Source: Tetranychus cinnabarinus (taxonomy: Eukaryota > Arthropoda > Arachnida > Trombidiformes > Tetranychidae). From it: a stretch of DNA of 64,000 nt. Within the stretch, counting starts at the first letter, position 1, and every line of letters begins with the position of its first letter. The DNA is taken from the NCBI GenBank assembly GCA_022266195.1, contig WHVY01000006.1, positions 4,898,001 through 4,962,000 of the forward strand, in the 5' to 3' direction. Below, one piece after another: positions 1 through 13,332 of this stretch. The notes beneath the pieces were generated by a model. That model was not told where the DNA came from and did not search any database. It saw only the letters and a list, made by a program, of their open reading frames with translations. Position numbers and translations under genes: made by a program.

Positions 1-3000
1 AAATTTGCAAGAGAATGCAAATTGAGATGTTTGTGATGAAATGAAGCAAACAGGGAATAGTTAACCTTCCGGTTGACTCTAGATTCATCTTTAGTTAAGA
101 TTGATTACCATATTGTCTTGAACCATTCATTATAAACAACCAAGCTCATCATCAACACCTTTTTCTGGAAACCCTTTTTTCTCATCTTTTTGAATCTACT
201 TTTTTTGTACAACTAACGTTTACCATCAACATCATTATCGACTATAAACATCATTATTAAACCATTTACACACTGGTAAATTGGAAAATGATTCAATCGT
301 AAGTGTGGATCAATGAGAAAGGCTCACAAATTGCGGACGGAAAGATAAAAGTATTGCTGTGAAGATAAAGTGTGACCTAAATACCTTTATTTCTTCGTTG
401 ACAAAATCAATGTTCGTTGCTGAAATTTTTGTCCAACAAATGTAAAACTCAAATGCAGTGAATGGCCTTGTGCATGTGGTACTTCAACTTGAAAGGTTGC
501 CTTGTCCAAGTAACAGCTTTTTGACTAGCTCTCGAGCTATGGAACCAAACAGATAGAAAAGGTAAAAACCAAACGCTTGGTACAACAAAAGTATTGAACG
601 AAAGATGAACTCAGATTATGACAAGTCGAGCAAGAAAATTATTGAACATATTATTGAGCGTATTGGGAATGACAAGTATTGAAGTTGAACAACTTTTTTT
701 TCTTGACTTGATTCGAAAAATCAAAATCAATTGAATTTACTTTGATATTTTACCTTCTATTCTGGTTATCATTATCTTGCTTTCCTTCTTGTCCAGTTCA
801 ACTGATCTTTATTAATTCTGTTGATTCTCTTGTTTTGACCAATTCTTTTAATGCCATTCAAACATGTTCTTTTCTGTAGTCCATGACATTCATGAACCTA
901 GCTTGCTAATGTGATCAACCAGAGTAAAAGTTGAAAAAAGGAGAAAAGTTATCAACTTGATTCTTGCCCTTTCAATTCAATTCACTTTTCAATTGACCCT
1001 TATTGCGAGTTTTGCCAAATAATTCTGCAACTTGTTCATCTTATTTTGCACTTTTTTTATTTCATTTAATCTCACTCTTTCTGCTTTGTTCACTTGCAAT
1101 TTTCATCATTTCATTTAATGTTTCCACATTGCTTAACATTGACATTCATTCAATTTATGGAAACAATTTATTGAATCATTTTTCATCTCATTTTTTTTAT
1201 CAATCCATTTGGTGATCAACAGAAAGCATTAAAGTTTAATAGCTCAATGCTAACTCTTTGGATACTTTACCTCACCTCAAGGCATGTTCGAATCGAAATT
1301 TCAATCTTTAATCGCAAACCGAAAAAAGTTCAACGTCTAGATAAAGTCACTTGGAAACTTTGCCAAATCAAGTTTATCGAGATTATCATTTGAAATTATA
1401 TTCAACTTGATCAACATTTCTTACTGCAACTTGAAATTGACTTCTTGTTGAATTGGAAAGTATCATTCTCAAGAGAAGTGAAAAAAATGTTTTCAACTCA
1501 ACATTTGCAATTCATGTTGTCAAAATTAGATGATGAAGATGATGATAGAAGAGAGAGAAAATGAATGATGAAAAGATGATGATGAACATGGTGAGATGTA
1601 ACCTTAAAAAAGTGGGCTGATTTTGTGGCATCTGGAAATTGAATATCAAAGGTTGAAACTTAATGAGGGTAAAATTGACAGCCATTAGGTTTAGGTCTAG
1701 CAACATGATTTTGAGGGTGAAAAACAGAAGCAAAAAGTATTGCAAGATAAAGGATGGAAAAGCAGAAAAACAGTGCAAGAGTGAAAAAAGGCATTTCAAC
1801 ATTGAACGAGAATAGCATTTGCTTTAGCAAAGAGTCTGGTATGTTAATTTAATTGAGTTTATATTAAAAAAAGAAAAAAAGAAAAAAAGAACCAAAAACT
1901 GGTTGAAAGTGTCGTATTGTTGTTTCATCTTTCATTGGTTTGTGCAAAAGCAAAAGAAAAAGCAAAAGCCAAATTGTTGTAGTTGGTACAAAACAAAAAG
2001 TATGTTTTATTGCAACAGCAATACATGAGTTTTGTAAAAGAGATAAAATTTAAAACATTGAACATTCACTTTGTCAGAAAATAATCATGTTTCATGTTTC
2101 ACGCAATTGTTATGAAACTTTTTTTACCAACATAAAAAGTTTTACTGATAACAATTGTTTCATTGACTTTTACATTGTAAGTAATTCGCAAAAGTTCATC
2201 CATTATTCCATGGCATTTTACTCATTGCAAATTTTACTTTTCTATTTCAAAATAGGGGAAAAGTTAGAAACTTGAGTTTGAGACTTGTTTAATAAATTCC
2301 AGTTGCAAGAGTTCGTGTTACAATTTTCAACATACTTATACTATCTTATTTCATAAGATTGCTGGTGCCTTTATGCTGGTGTTTATCAATCTTGTTGGAT
2401 CTCAAGCCGATTTAGCAGTAATTATCAATAAATAAGCTTGTATTGATAGATTTTCGTCTGATCGCCTGTTATCAGTATTATTTTGAGCCGTTGTTGCGGA
2501 TAGACTTTTCAGTTTATCGTTTTCCATTAAAGCAAACAAACGACGAAGTTTAGTTAGTTGACTTGAATTGGAGCAAGATTGTTCATTGATTAAGGCGAGA
2601 AAAGAAGTATAAGACAAGACAATAAATCAATCACTTAGTTTAGCACCTTTAAACTGCTCTCTTCTGCTAGTTTACCTCTGACAGAATCAGTCACTCTAGA
2701 GCTCAATCCACCCGACCCTGAACCCTAGAGTGCGCCTCACCAAATCAGTTTTGTTGATCCTGTCACAAGTACCATTCGTGTTATTAGTAACATTATAATG
2801 ATTGAAACTTTGCAACAGAAATGATTTGATGGGTCGAGTAAATGATATTAACATGTTAACTTTATGATATTGTGTCATTTCCATTCAATAATTGCAGCTA
2901 AGAGACAAAAAATGAACTTTGAACAATTTGTTATATTTCATTTTTTACGAGGCAAAACAAAAATATCAAAATGTTTGAGCAAAAAAGTCTACATCACGTG

Positions 3001-6000
3001 GAAAGGATAAACATGAATAGATTCATAGAGATGATAATAATTGGTTTCACCATTGTAATATGAATATTTCGAATGAAACTGTCAACTAATGGAACAACTT
3101 TACCCTCTATAATCTTTCAACATTTTCCAACAATCAGAATGTTCAAAATGATAACTTGGATTGTGATTAAATATTTTCCCATTTGTCTTCATACAATCAT
3201 CACATGTAACTGGTGCAACTAATGATCAATTTACTTTGGCATAAAGAAGACAAAAATAAAGTGAAAAGCAGAGTTGACTTTAAATCAAATGTAATCAAGT
3301 TAACAAAAATGGATACAAAAATGGAATGAAAACAAATGAAAAGAAACAAAAACTCAATGATAATGTTTATTAACCACTTTTAAGTGTATCAAGATGAAAC
3401 GAGAAAAGATGAAAAATTTTGTTTTTCTTCTTCTCTGATAAATTATCTGATTCAATGAGCGGGAATTGCATGTTCAATAAAAAGGAGCGTGCAAAAGGGT
3501 TGAATTGGAAAAGGCAAATCTGGAAATGTTTCAATTGGAAAAGAAATGCTGATAATCAACTCTGATAAATAGACAATCATGGAAATGTTGTTTATGATTT
3601 ATCATTACTATTAAGATTATCATTTTTGTTTCAAAGAATGAAGCAAAGAAGGAAAAAGTAAATGAGAATTTTTCTTCTCTTTTTTTCAAAGTTGAACAAA
3701 ATGTTATTGACTTGGACGAGTCAATGTCATACAACTTTGTATAACTTTTATTTTCTCTTCACATTTCAAGTTTTGCTCTTTCTTGATGCACTCATTTATT
3801 GTTCCCTATTCATGTTATTGTTGATTCAGAATATTGAACAATTGCAAGTTGATAAATAATCATTGACAGGGAATTGAGATGAACGCCCATAACTCATATT
3901 TCACTTACGCTCTTCTCTTTCTGCCCCTTTTCTTCTTCTCCTTCTTATTCGTTTCTTTTCCAGTTTTCTTACTTTCAGCATTCTATCTTCAATCCAGTTT
4001 ACTCTCTTTATGTGTATAAATAATGGTGGCAATAAAAATGGATATAAATATATTTATCTGAATGGCATAATTTTGAATGGTTCACTTGCGTGAGTCTTTG
4101 TTTAGGGACGAAAATTCTGGTTCCAATTGTTTCTTTTCTTTGACTTTTCTCTTCGACTTTGTTTTAACTCTGATTCTGATTGGTGATAACCTTATGAGAC
4201 GGAAGAAACAAAAGAAGATGAATGTTGTTGATGAAAACAGAACAAAGACTGAGAACGAGAAAGAAGATGTTAAGAGATGATGGTAAAGAAGATGAATAAT
4301 GAAATGATAACAAATGGCAAACAAAAAAGTGCAATATTGGTGATGAAGTATAAAGAAATAGGAAGACAAAAAATGATGAGTAAACTTTATTTCAGTGGAC
4401 TTGGAATGGGCAGAATAATTTTTAGAGACGAAAAAAATTGATTGAAGATCAATTTAATGTCAAACAAATTTTGATCGAAATAAGTCGAAACATAGTCAAT
4501 GATTAAATCAAGAAAATTGGACATCGAATCACTTTTTTAAAAAGTTTACATTTTCTTATTGTAACAATGAGAGGTTGATAAAGAGGCAGAGTGACGACTC
4601 AACTTGATGCAGCAGAGTCGCATTAGCTCGGTTGCTTGGTGAGGCCAAATGACCCTTTAGAGTGTGTGCTTTGTGAGTCGCATGAATAGCAAATGGTGTC
4701 ATCAAAACTTTTTGTGATTTTACTTCTTTTTGTTGCAATGGAATATTGAAGGACAAGGATGAAAAAACAGAAATGATGAACATGCTTTTCTGAATAATTC
4801 AGATTCAGCAGATTTTTCCACACTTTTTTGTTCCTTTATCGATATGCTTCTAATTATTGATTGGCAATGAGCGAAAATTGAAGAGGAAAATGATTCTTGT
4901 TTGGGACAAAAAGCCAAGCCATCAATAAATCGAAATCATCTTGCAATGAATCATTCTTTGTTGCTTTGCTTACAAACAGAATAATGCAATTTTTCGCAAT
5001 TTTTCATGATGATTAAGCGCACCCAAAATATCCGGACTAATCAATGAAGTTGTCACTTGTATGGTTAAACAACAACATATTCAGATTCATCAATTCGCAG
5101 AATGAAAATTTTCCAAACTGTTACTAATGAAATGAAGTTTTCTCATGCGAAATTTGACAAATATTTTACAGAACTTTTTTACAGAAAATTAAAAATAGAT
5201 TCATGTAATATAGTGTGTCTCAGGTATTACCTTTCAATATTTAATCGACAGTAAAATTTTTCTTCATTCATGTGCTTCTTTTAATCGGCGATATAATTAT
5301 TTTTCTCATTTTTCTTGAACTTCATCATAGCGTGGGTTTCATTCATTACATCCAAACAGACTCCCACTCTTTGCTCATCAGTAAATAAATTCAGACATCA
5401 ATCAGTTCTACTCGACGTAAAGTTGCTCAATGTTTATAAACTATTAACCTTTATTACCGAGTGCAACATAGGATATCCTGAGTCAACCGTAGATTAAGCA
5501 ACTTCAACAATTGTCATGGGAAGTTATACGATCCCATGATTTAACCAGAGATTACTGAAAATACTCAAAATCGCTTATCTTTAGATGCAAAAATAAATAT
5601 TAATATCAAGCTCGGTTCACCTGTTTGATATCAAGTTTCAAAGGATAACGTCAAACTTGAAGAGTCAAAAACATCATCATAGTAAAGCATGCGAATGCAA
5701 ATATTGACAGAACCACCGAAATTAGCCATGAGCTCAGTGAAAAGGTGAACGAACGAACATCACAAAAATTAGTCCAACAAGTTGACCGAGTGAGAAAAGA
5801 TTTCCCAGTTAGATGGAAAATTAGATCAATTCAACTCGAAACTTTTCTTGAAAAAGCCATTCATCATTCCATTTCTTGAACATTATTCCTCATCATTATC
5901 TTATCCATCATAATTCTGTTGAACTCCCTGTAACCCTCCCTGCTAATAGCAACATTATCACTCCCAGTAATCTAATAAAACTAGATAATTCTCAATAAAC

Positions 6001-9000
6001 GCTTTTGTAAAGGAAAAAGAAAAAATCTATTCACAGCTCAGATTCCAGAAAATAGTTTTCTCCTTTTTTTAACACTCTTTACTTGATAGCATTTTCCTAC
6101 TGACAACAAATAACAGGGAGTTACAGTGAAATGAAGATAATATCTTGGAGTAAATAACTATAAAAAATAATAACATCATCATGAAAAGAATCAAGAGGAA
6201 AAAGATTATCCAATTCAAGTTTGCCTTTTAAAAAGTGTTCAAATCTTTCATCCAGAAACTAAAAGTTAATGATGATTATTGATGTGTATAATTGCGCTCT
6301 TTCATCAGCTACCGTCTTTCCCTGAAAATGATAAACTTAGCATTCTCTTTCTATCATCAATTTATTTCAATCTTGAATTTTATTCATTAGTCGATTAAAA
6401 TGGAATCAAGAAAAGAATCTTGAACGTCAAGAATTTTCTTTCTCCGCTTTTTCTTCAGAACAATTGCTTTGAACTTGAACCACTTTGTTTTTTCCCCTTT
6501 GCACACATTTATTCCCATTAAAGAAGCACAACTTTTCGACTCTTGCAAATTACGACAAACAATTTATTCTGATTGGGTCAATTACAACTTCATTTGAAAC
6601 TGAATTTTCATTTGGGTTGAAAGAGAGAAAAACGAATTGAGAAAATTATTCATTTAACCAATAAAAAAGCGTCGAAACGAGAATGAAATGTTCAACAACA
6701 ATCAATCAAAGTAGAAGGTGAAAAAAAGTCAAATAAAAAAAACTCGAAACGAAAATTGAAGAACCGAGGAAAAGGGAAAAAAACGGTTTTCTCTAAATAA
6801 TCATCTTCGTTTCATCAACTCAGTTTATTTGCTCAAGTAAATCACAGTTGATAAACAGGAATCAATATAAATTAATCATTTGAATCCATTAAAACAAATA
6901 AAGTGAATAATAATGATGAACTCGAAGGTGCAAGTTGATAGCTCATAAAAAAAGAGAAGCGAAAAAAAGAAGAAAAAGTTCATTATAATTGCAATTATCA
7001 ACATTATTATTATCATCATTAGTCAGTTATCAAGTGCAATTAAAACTTGCATCATGATTTGTTGCAGATTATCGCTTCTTTTCACAGACGAAAAATGAAC
7101 AAATGAACAAACGAAGAGAAAAACTTTTTTTTCTTTCCTTCTTCATCTGTTCGTAATTAAATGAATATCTTTGGTCGCCTTGAATGTGAATAGCAAAAGT
7201 GCAATATTGAAAGTTGAAAAAATGGGAAAAAATTTCATTCCATTTATCATGATAATCATTTGCATCATGTTCATCAGTTGTTAAATAGTCTTCATTTCCA
7301 TTTCCAATGGCAACTCAATGGTAATTAAAAACGAAACTTAACACTTTTAAACGTTCAAAGTTTACTTTTTCCTTCTGTTTCACATCAAAGTGAACATTAA
7401 AAATTGAATGGAATTTTCATGAAGCGAAAAAAAGTTCTAAAATGCTCATTATCAGAACATTTATTGTTCAATTAAAACTTGTTTGGGCAAGAGAAAAAAA
7501 GGGTTCAAATGGAAATTCATTTTTGCTCTCTTCTTTTTGCAATAATTTTCTCCAAATTTTCATTCCATTCTTGCTTTTTTATCTCTCTTTACCTTCTTTA
7601 CTCATGAATATGAGCTGATTGTTTTTCTCGTCGAGTAAAACTAATTAGAAGAAAATTCAATTTTCTTTCAAGTGAATCATGAAAAATGATGAGTTGGAAC
7701 TTTAATTTAATCTAATTTTGTTTCGCCTCATATTTCAACTAATCATTATCATTAATTATCATGTATAATTAGTTGATCAACAATTTGGTGGAATTTGTTT
7801 TTTCCCACTTTTTTCCATGCAAACTTTTCTCTCAATTAAAAACTGTGAAAATGATTTATATTAATTTTACCTTTGAGATGACCAATTAATTTGGAAAAGC
7901 TTTAAACTCTAATGAATTAGCCAAAAATTTTCAATGAATGTTTGCAAAATGAATGAAAAAAGATGAAACTCTTTTAAAACCCAATTTTCGGTTTTCCTGA
8001 ATTTCCATTCAAATGACAATTTGCAATCAATGGAAGGAAAAAAAATTAAACCTGAAGAGCGAATGCTGTTGAAGGTGAAATCGATTCACCGTATGAATAG
8101 CATTCTGTTGGAACAATTTTAAATCGAAAATTTTTCCACATTTTTCTTCTTCTTTTCACTTTTCCTTCAAGCTGTTTGTTCCTGGTTATTAGAGTGATAT
8201 TAGTTTACATTATAATGACAATATTTATTCAGATCGACGATTCAATGGATACATGATAAAAAGGTCAACCTTGTTTTCTTTGAACAAAACGTTGCATTCT
8301 GTTGGAATATTCACCTTTTTGCTTGCAATTGCTTCCGTGTTGAAGTTTTGAGACTCGATGCTGTGCTTGTCTGGGAGTGAAAAGATTTGACTGATGCGAT
8401 AGAGTATTGGAGGTGCAAAAAAGCGAAAAATGAAATAACATTTTCTCTCTTCTTTTTCAGTCAACCTTTTATTCTTCTTTATTTACCTTTGATTGGTAAG
8501 GAAAAGAAAAAAAAGGTTATTATGTTCATGATACGGTGCAAGACATCTGATGAGATAATGTTAGTCTTGGATAGCCTCAAGGGACGGATAAGTATGGGTA
8601 CAATAGTATCTTTGGAAAGAAGGGAAAACAACAAAAAGAAGAGAAAATGAAATAACAGTTTCATGATATTGAGTGTAAAAGACGCAGAAAAAATGTTGAA
8701 AAAGATTGCTACGAATATAAGAATGAGTGAAAACATTACCCGAGGCCAGATAGACAATGTAAATATATTCAACTGTCTGCATACGAAGGAGACTTGGAAG
8801 CAGATTTAGATAACACTTTGGGATGAGCAAAGAAAATCAAATCTTATTATCGCTACTATTCGATACTGACAAGTTGTATTAGCCAAAAAGCTTCGTATAT
8901 TGCCCTTTTCTATCCAATATAATTCTCAATGATACTGGTTCATGCGGCCGAATAGATGAATTTGAGCACAAACAGTATACATGATAATTGAATATAGCGT

Positions 9001-9553
9001 AGATGTCCTTTCTGGAATTAAAGGTCATTTTACGGAAATTTGTGACCAAAGCTTGCTTTGATTTTTCTCCTTATTTACCTTTTTTCTCATTTCAATTATT
9101 TCCTTTTTAAATTATTTGCTATCCTTTACTTTTCATTTTTCTGACTTTCATCTTTCCATTCAATAAATTCATTTGACATGACATCTCTTTGCTTTGTTTC
9201 ATTCGAAATTACCAATTTTTTCATTCAGAGTTCGTTACCTGAGATAAATACCCAGGCCGGGTGGGAGCGGTGCTGAGAAAAACTTTTTAGTAATTAACTT
9301 TGAAATTACTTTTTTCAGTTTATTGCAACTTTTTGAAATATTTTGGCCTTTTTTAGGCATACCAAGTGGTTTACAACAAACTCTGTACATGATACTGAGT
9401 ATAACAGAGATGTCCGTTTCTGTCACTCAAAGCTGCACTATTATTTAACTTTAGTTATAGAGTACCATGAAAGCATTAATTTCATCTCGATCCCAACATT
9501 TACGAACAATTTAGTAAATTGTATAACGAAACAAATGTCTTCGAATAATATTA
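1..9553. other. AT-rich non-coding stretch, possible sidestep intron or upstream region
   Basis: I see no exon here that I can support. The open frames are short, low in complexity and lack recognisable domains. There is a small (A7G)x3 run at 1866-1889. The visible sidestep exons start at 13,333 in mid-codon, so an upstream exon exists. If it lies outside the window, this whole stretch is intron. Near 8,974-9,015 and 9,385-9,425 two stretches share a degraded motif (GTAyACATGATA ... AGATGTCC), perhaps the remains of an old repeat. Confidence 0.5.
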
Positions 9554-9922
9554 GGATGTGCATATATGTTTTTCAATAGATGGCGCCACTTTCAACCTTT
9601 CCGTTTCCGATGGCCTATGACCTCCGTTTCCTGTAGTACTCGATTCGGACTATCGAAATACATAGTTAGGTTAGTTATTTTTCAATTGTGCTTGTAATTA
9701 TTGAGAATTTAGTATGGCCGACTTTATTCCAACGAAACAACATTTGCGGGAAGTGATTTTACACTACTTTCTTCAAGGAAAAACGGGTGCTGAAACGCAT
9801 CAAATTTTATCAGAAAACTATGCTCTACATTGTCCATCTGAAACCACAGTTAGAGATTGGTTTAGAAGGTTTAAAAATGGTGATTATGGTGTTGCCGACA
9901 AAGAGCGCTCTGGAGCGCCGCA

Positions 9923-9939
9923 GAAGTTCGAGGACAGTG
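9923..9939. repeat. Target-site duplication, first copy (17 bp)
   Basis: GAAGTTCGAGGACAGTG, identical to 10613-10629, flanks the insert in mariner. Because the last G of P1 overlaps the duplication, the true length could be 16 or 17. Confidence 0.9.
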
Positions 9940-10612
9940 GAAAGATTCATTGCGTGTTCTTCACCCCCTTTCGAGAGGAAGCCCAGAGATACTAGACTAT
10001 AAGTCCATGATCATCTGTAACTGAACGAATCAGTTACACTATTATCAACCGCCAGCCCGCACGAGGCCTACCTCAAAGATTCATACTAGGTTCCGCTAGA
10101 TCCTAGCCTTGGCAATGGGACGATCCCGTGCTACCAAATTATCAATTACGCAGTCCGGCTTCCCAGCTTCCACATAGAGACGCTTTGTGTCAAGGAATCT
10201 TACCCAACTTTCGAAGGGGGAACCAAGACGGCAAACCTATGCTTCCACTGCTACCCCCATATTCCGCTTATGTAACTGATAGCACTTAGTGGGCGCCTTC
10301 GCCATCAACTTATTCACTCATAGCGTCATTTAAAATGACGAGACAATAGAAAATTTAACAGCTACCAAATAACAACTACCATCTAATCGTATTGGTCAAC
10401 GTTCGTGGGAACTCCCTGAGACAGGGCCTTTCACTCCCAATTCGCCCCTAAGGGACCCATTGGTAAAGGTCGCACCGAAATGCTACCCATATCTTGGCTT
10501 GGGTAAACCCGAGGAATGCTTAGTATCCGCCAGCTAAAGACCCCGTAATGATCAATAGCCTAATGGGGACATAGCACCCCCCCACCACGATGAGGTGAAT
10601 CCTCGCGGGGGG
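9940..10612 (-). mobile_element. Short non-coding retroelement with a ribozyme-like 5' end, inserted in mariner
   Basis: A 673-bp insert flanked by a perfect 17-bp duplication of the transposase sequence (9923-9939 and 10613-10629). Removing one copy restores the mariner reading frame, so this is a clean insertion. Its base composition is clearly richer in G and C than the surroundings. It has no useful open frame, no terminal inverted repeats and no poly(A) or poly(T) tract. Read on the minus strand it starts at the duplication with an HDV-like ribozyme fold and ends in a region with several hairpins, for example perfect 8-bp arms at 10,017-10,037. A ribozyme at the exact 5' end plus a structured, non-adenylated 3' end recalls R2-type non-LTR elements and their internally deleted derivatives. 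That family assignment is inference; the insertion itself is directly visible. Confidence 0.75.
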
Positions 10613-10613
10613 G
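10510..10613 (-). ncRNA. Candidate HDV-like self-cleaving ribozyme
   Basis: The minus-strand RNA can form the nested double-pseudoknot order of the HDV family. P1 is seven C-G pairs (10613-10607 with 10583-10577). P2 is six pairs, CGAGGA with UCCUCG (10605-10600 with 10515-10510). P3 is ACC with GGU (10596-10594 with 10586-10584), closing a 7-base loop, UCAUCGU. A two-pair P1.1 is possible between loop bases CA and the UG just after P1. A P4 stem with CCCC/GGGG lies between. CUAAG at 10523-10519, just before the P2 3' strand, fits the catalytic-cytosine segment of the family. The expected cleavage point is the first base of P1, which is the boundary of the insert. The fold was made by hand; activity is untested. 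The P4 region is less certain, and this P1 starts with C where known members often start with G. Confidence 0.72.
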
Positions 10614-10629
10614 AAGTTCGAGGACAGTG
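10613..10629. repeat. Target-site duplication, second copy (17 bp)
   Basis: Second copy of the 17-bp duplication. The transposase frame continues directly from it. Confidence 0.9.
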
Positions 10630-11516
10630 AACTCGAAGAAATTTTGGACCAAGATCCATGTCAAACGGCGGATGAGCTTGCGGTGCAACTTTGTGTTAAC
10701 AGATCGACAGTGACTAGACGGTTACAAGCATTGGGTATGATCCAAAAGGAAGGACATTGGGTACCACATAAATTAAGAGATCGTGATAGCGAGCGTCGAC
10801 TGGTAATGTCCGAATAGCTGCTAACAAGACATCAAAGAAAGAGCTTTTTGCATCGTATTATTACTGGTGATGAAAAGTGGATCTTTCTCGATAATCTCAA
10901 GCGGTCTAAAGCATATGTTAAGCCTGGCACATCGGCACCATCGGTAACAAAAAGGAATATTCATGGCGCTAAAGTGATGCTATGCATATGGTGGGATTCC
11001 AAGGGAGTGATCTATTATGAGCTTTTGAAACCATCACAAACAGTAACAGCGGAGCTATACAAGGAGCAACTGACACGTTTGCAAGAAGCGCTTGAAGAAA
11101 AACGGCCTGAATGGTCACATCGACACGAGAAAGTTATCCTACAGCACGATAATGCCCGGCCGCATGTTGCTAGGATCGTAAAAGGTCACATTGAAGAACT
11201 TAAATGGGAAGTTTTACCCCACCCGCCCTACTCTCCAGACATTGCCCCATCAGATTACCATCTTTTCAGAATCTTACAACATGGCCTATCAGGTCAAACG
11301 TTCAAAAGTTATGCCGAAGTCAAAGAATGGCTGGATTCGTGGTTGGCCTCAAAAGAACCTGAATTTTTCTTTCGTGATATTCATTTGCTACCCGAAAGAT
11401 GGTCCAAAGTTGTAGCTGTCGAAGGCGATTACTTTAATTAACTTGCCCTCTTTGTATACCGAGAAAATAAAGGTCAAAGTTACTGAAAAAACAGCGGAAA
11501 CTTATGCACACCCCTA

Positions 11517-13332
11517 ATAGCTGGAAAATTTCGTAATCAATTCAATCTTTCTTTAATTTTCCAAAGGCAATTTGACCAACCTTTCAACTTATTCATGGCT
11601 TATAAAAGTCACCACAAATTCATGTTAAATGCTAATTTTGCCAACAAAAACAAGCCCATTATGTCTACAGCTCAAGGCATTCAATAGATATTTACTCGAC
11701 ACTTTTTCACCATTTTAATATTTCATATTGTTACACCTTTCATTGGTATGACAATCTTGTTAGAGCGTCACAAATATGAGCTAATTATTGCTCAAGGGTG
11801 AACAAGAAAAAAAAACAAAATCAACAACAAATTAATGAATAAAGTCTCTTAATAATCCAAACTCTGAACCAAGTACAAGCGAAACAAAAAGATGAACGAA
11901 AAAAAAGTTTAATTGTTTATCATTATAATCATAAGCCTTGATAGATTTAACCTTTAATGACATTGTAATTTTAATTTTGTTTACGCACAAATAACTAAAC
12001 AGTTTATATTTCACTTTTATGCGACTAATAATGTGTTATTAGAAACAAAACTGAGCTTTTAATATTGTATTCAAATTGAATGGATTAACTTTGATTTATA
12101 GTTGATCACAAAAATGGAAAATGAAACAAGCAAAAAGGCGAACAAAAAAAACGACAGAAATTGCTCAATTCCAAGTTGAGCTCGTCTAATCAATTGAATA
12201 AAAGGCTGAACTTTTGAGCACAAAAAATATGCTGATGAAGCACAAGATAATGTTACCAGAATCATAATGATAACAATAATGAAAAACAATACAATAAGAT
12301 AATTATTTGCAACAATAACTCGACATTAAAAATTGCATTTGCATGAAAAGAGCAAGTTGAATAGAGAAAGGAAAAGTTCATCCAATGTCGACCAATAAAT
12401 CTTGTATAATTGCAATGATCAAAGTAGAAAAGAAGAAAAGTTTTTTTCCAAAATTTTTCTCTTTTCTTTCAACCTTTTTTTGACCCATTTTCATCTTGCA
12501 ACTTGCAAAGAAATTTGATTATTTTGTTTTATTTTCCTGTAAATATTACACTGTTTAATGTTTCAAAATTGGTGAACATCAAATGTTGTGCAAAATGTTC
12601 ATAACAGTAATGAAGCTCATTTCACATAATCTTGAAAATCTTGTCACGTCAAGTTTGATCTACAGTTATATTTGTGTTCATCTTTTGCTTTCTTTGTTTT
12701 TTCCTTTTCTTTTCCAACTTTTCCTTGACATTCACTAGCTGATCAACTTGCTTTGAATTTAAACTCATAAACTGAAAGAGCTTTAGGGTGTCAATATTAC
12801 ACTGTTAACAGTAATGCAATAATGTTGTATTAAAAATGCAAACTTGGCAAAGTGAAAATTTTACCATGAAAATGTGAAAATGTATGAGTTGGGAGGAAAA
12901 AAGAAATTTGTTGGAAAAAGTTATTGGAATTTTGCATTTTTTGCTTCCTTTTATTTCCAAGTAGCAATGACAATACAATTGATGACTTTTGACATCATTT
13001 TCCAGGTCAACAAAGGTACAATTCAGCACTTGCAACTGTTTCAGATTCATCATTCCAATAGTTTACCATTTGACCATTTTCATCATTCAATAAATTCAAC
13101 CTTTTTTCACACCTTTAACTTTGATCCATTTCATGACTTTGGATCAGGTTGACTTTCGGTTTGGATTTGAATCTTAGTTAATGGTTAAACTTTTTTCTCG
13201 AAATTTTCCTTTTCTCTTGCTTTTTCCTTTTGATTTGTCGTCACCTGCCAACGAAATTCAACTTTTATTCACTCTCATGATTCTGAATTTAACCAATTTT
13301 TCTTTTTCTTCTTCTTTAACATTGCCGATTAG
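11517..13332. other. Non-coding, immediately upstream of first visible sidestep exon
   Basis: AT-rich sequence without a supportable exon. It ends in a pyrimidine-rich tract and the AG acceptor at 13,331-13,332, so at least its right part is intron of the sidestep-family gene. Confidence 0.6.

Larger units (their letters stand above)
9714..11441 (+). pseudogene. mariner transposase, interrupted
   Basis: Transposase that would bind the inverted repeats and cut DNA with a DDD triad. The N-terminal part (9714-9939) carries the paired helix-turn-helix region. The frame resumes after the insert at 10,630 with no shift. The catalytic aspartates are visible: in the GDEKW motif near 10,869, in HDNARPH at 11,148 and in APSDYHLF at 11,253. 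The last two are separated by 34 residues, which defines the mariner DD34D type. Breaks: a 673-bp insertion with its duplication, and an in-frame TAG at 10,815-10,817, where relatives have a sense codon. The 3' half, 10,848-11,441, is open for 197 codons. All catalytic residues remain, so the copy probably died recently. Confidence 0.92.
9554..11514 (+). mobile_element. mariner-family DNA transposon (DD34D), split by a later insertion
   Basis: Tc1/mariner cut-and-paste transposon. It is flanked by TA dinucleotides at 9552-9553 and 11515-11516, the usual mariner target duplication. The ends are imperfect inverted repeats: GGATGTGCATA on the left and, as the complement, GGGGTGTGCATAAG on the right. 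Subtracting the 690 bp added by the nested insertion (insert plus duplication) leaves about 1,271 bp, the normal size for the family. One transposase frame is recognisable along its length. The copy is dead: it has an internal stop and a 673-bp insert. Its ends are less degraded than a very old copy would be. Confidence 0.93.

Noticed and set aside
8225..8830. Cluster of short frames on both strands
   Set aside because: Mutual shadows with low-complexity translation and no homology I recognise.
9940..10612. GC-rich block as rRNA or assembly contamination
   Set aside because: Bounded exactly by a target-site duplication inside mariner, and removing it restores the reading frame.
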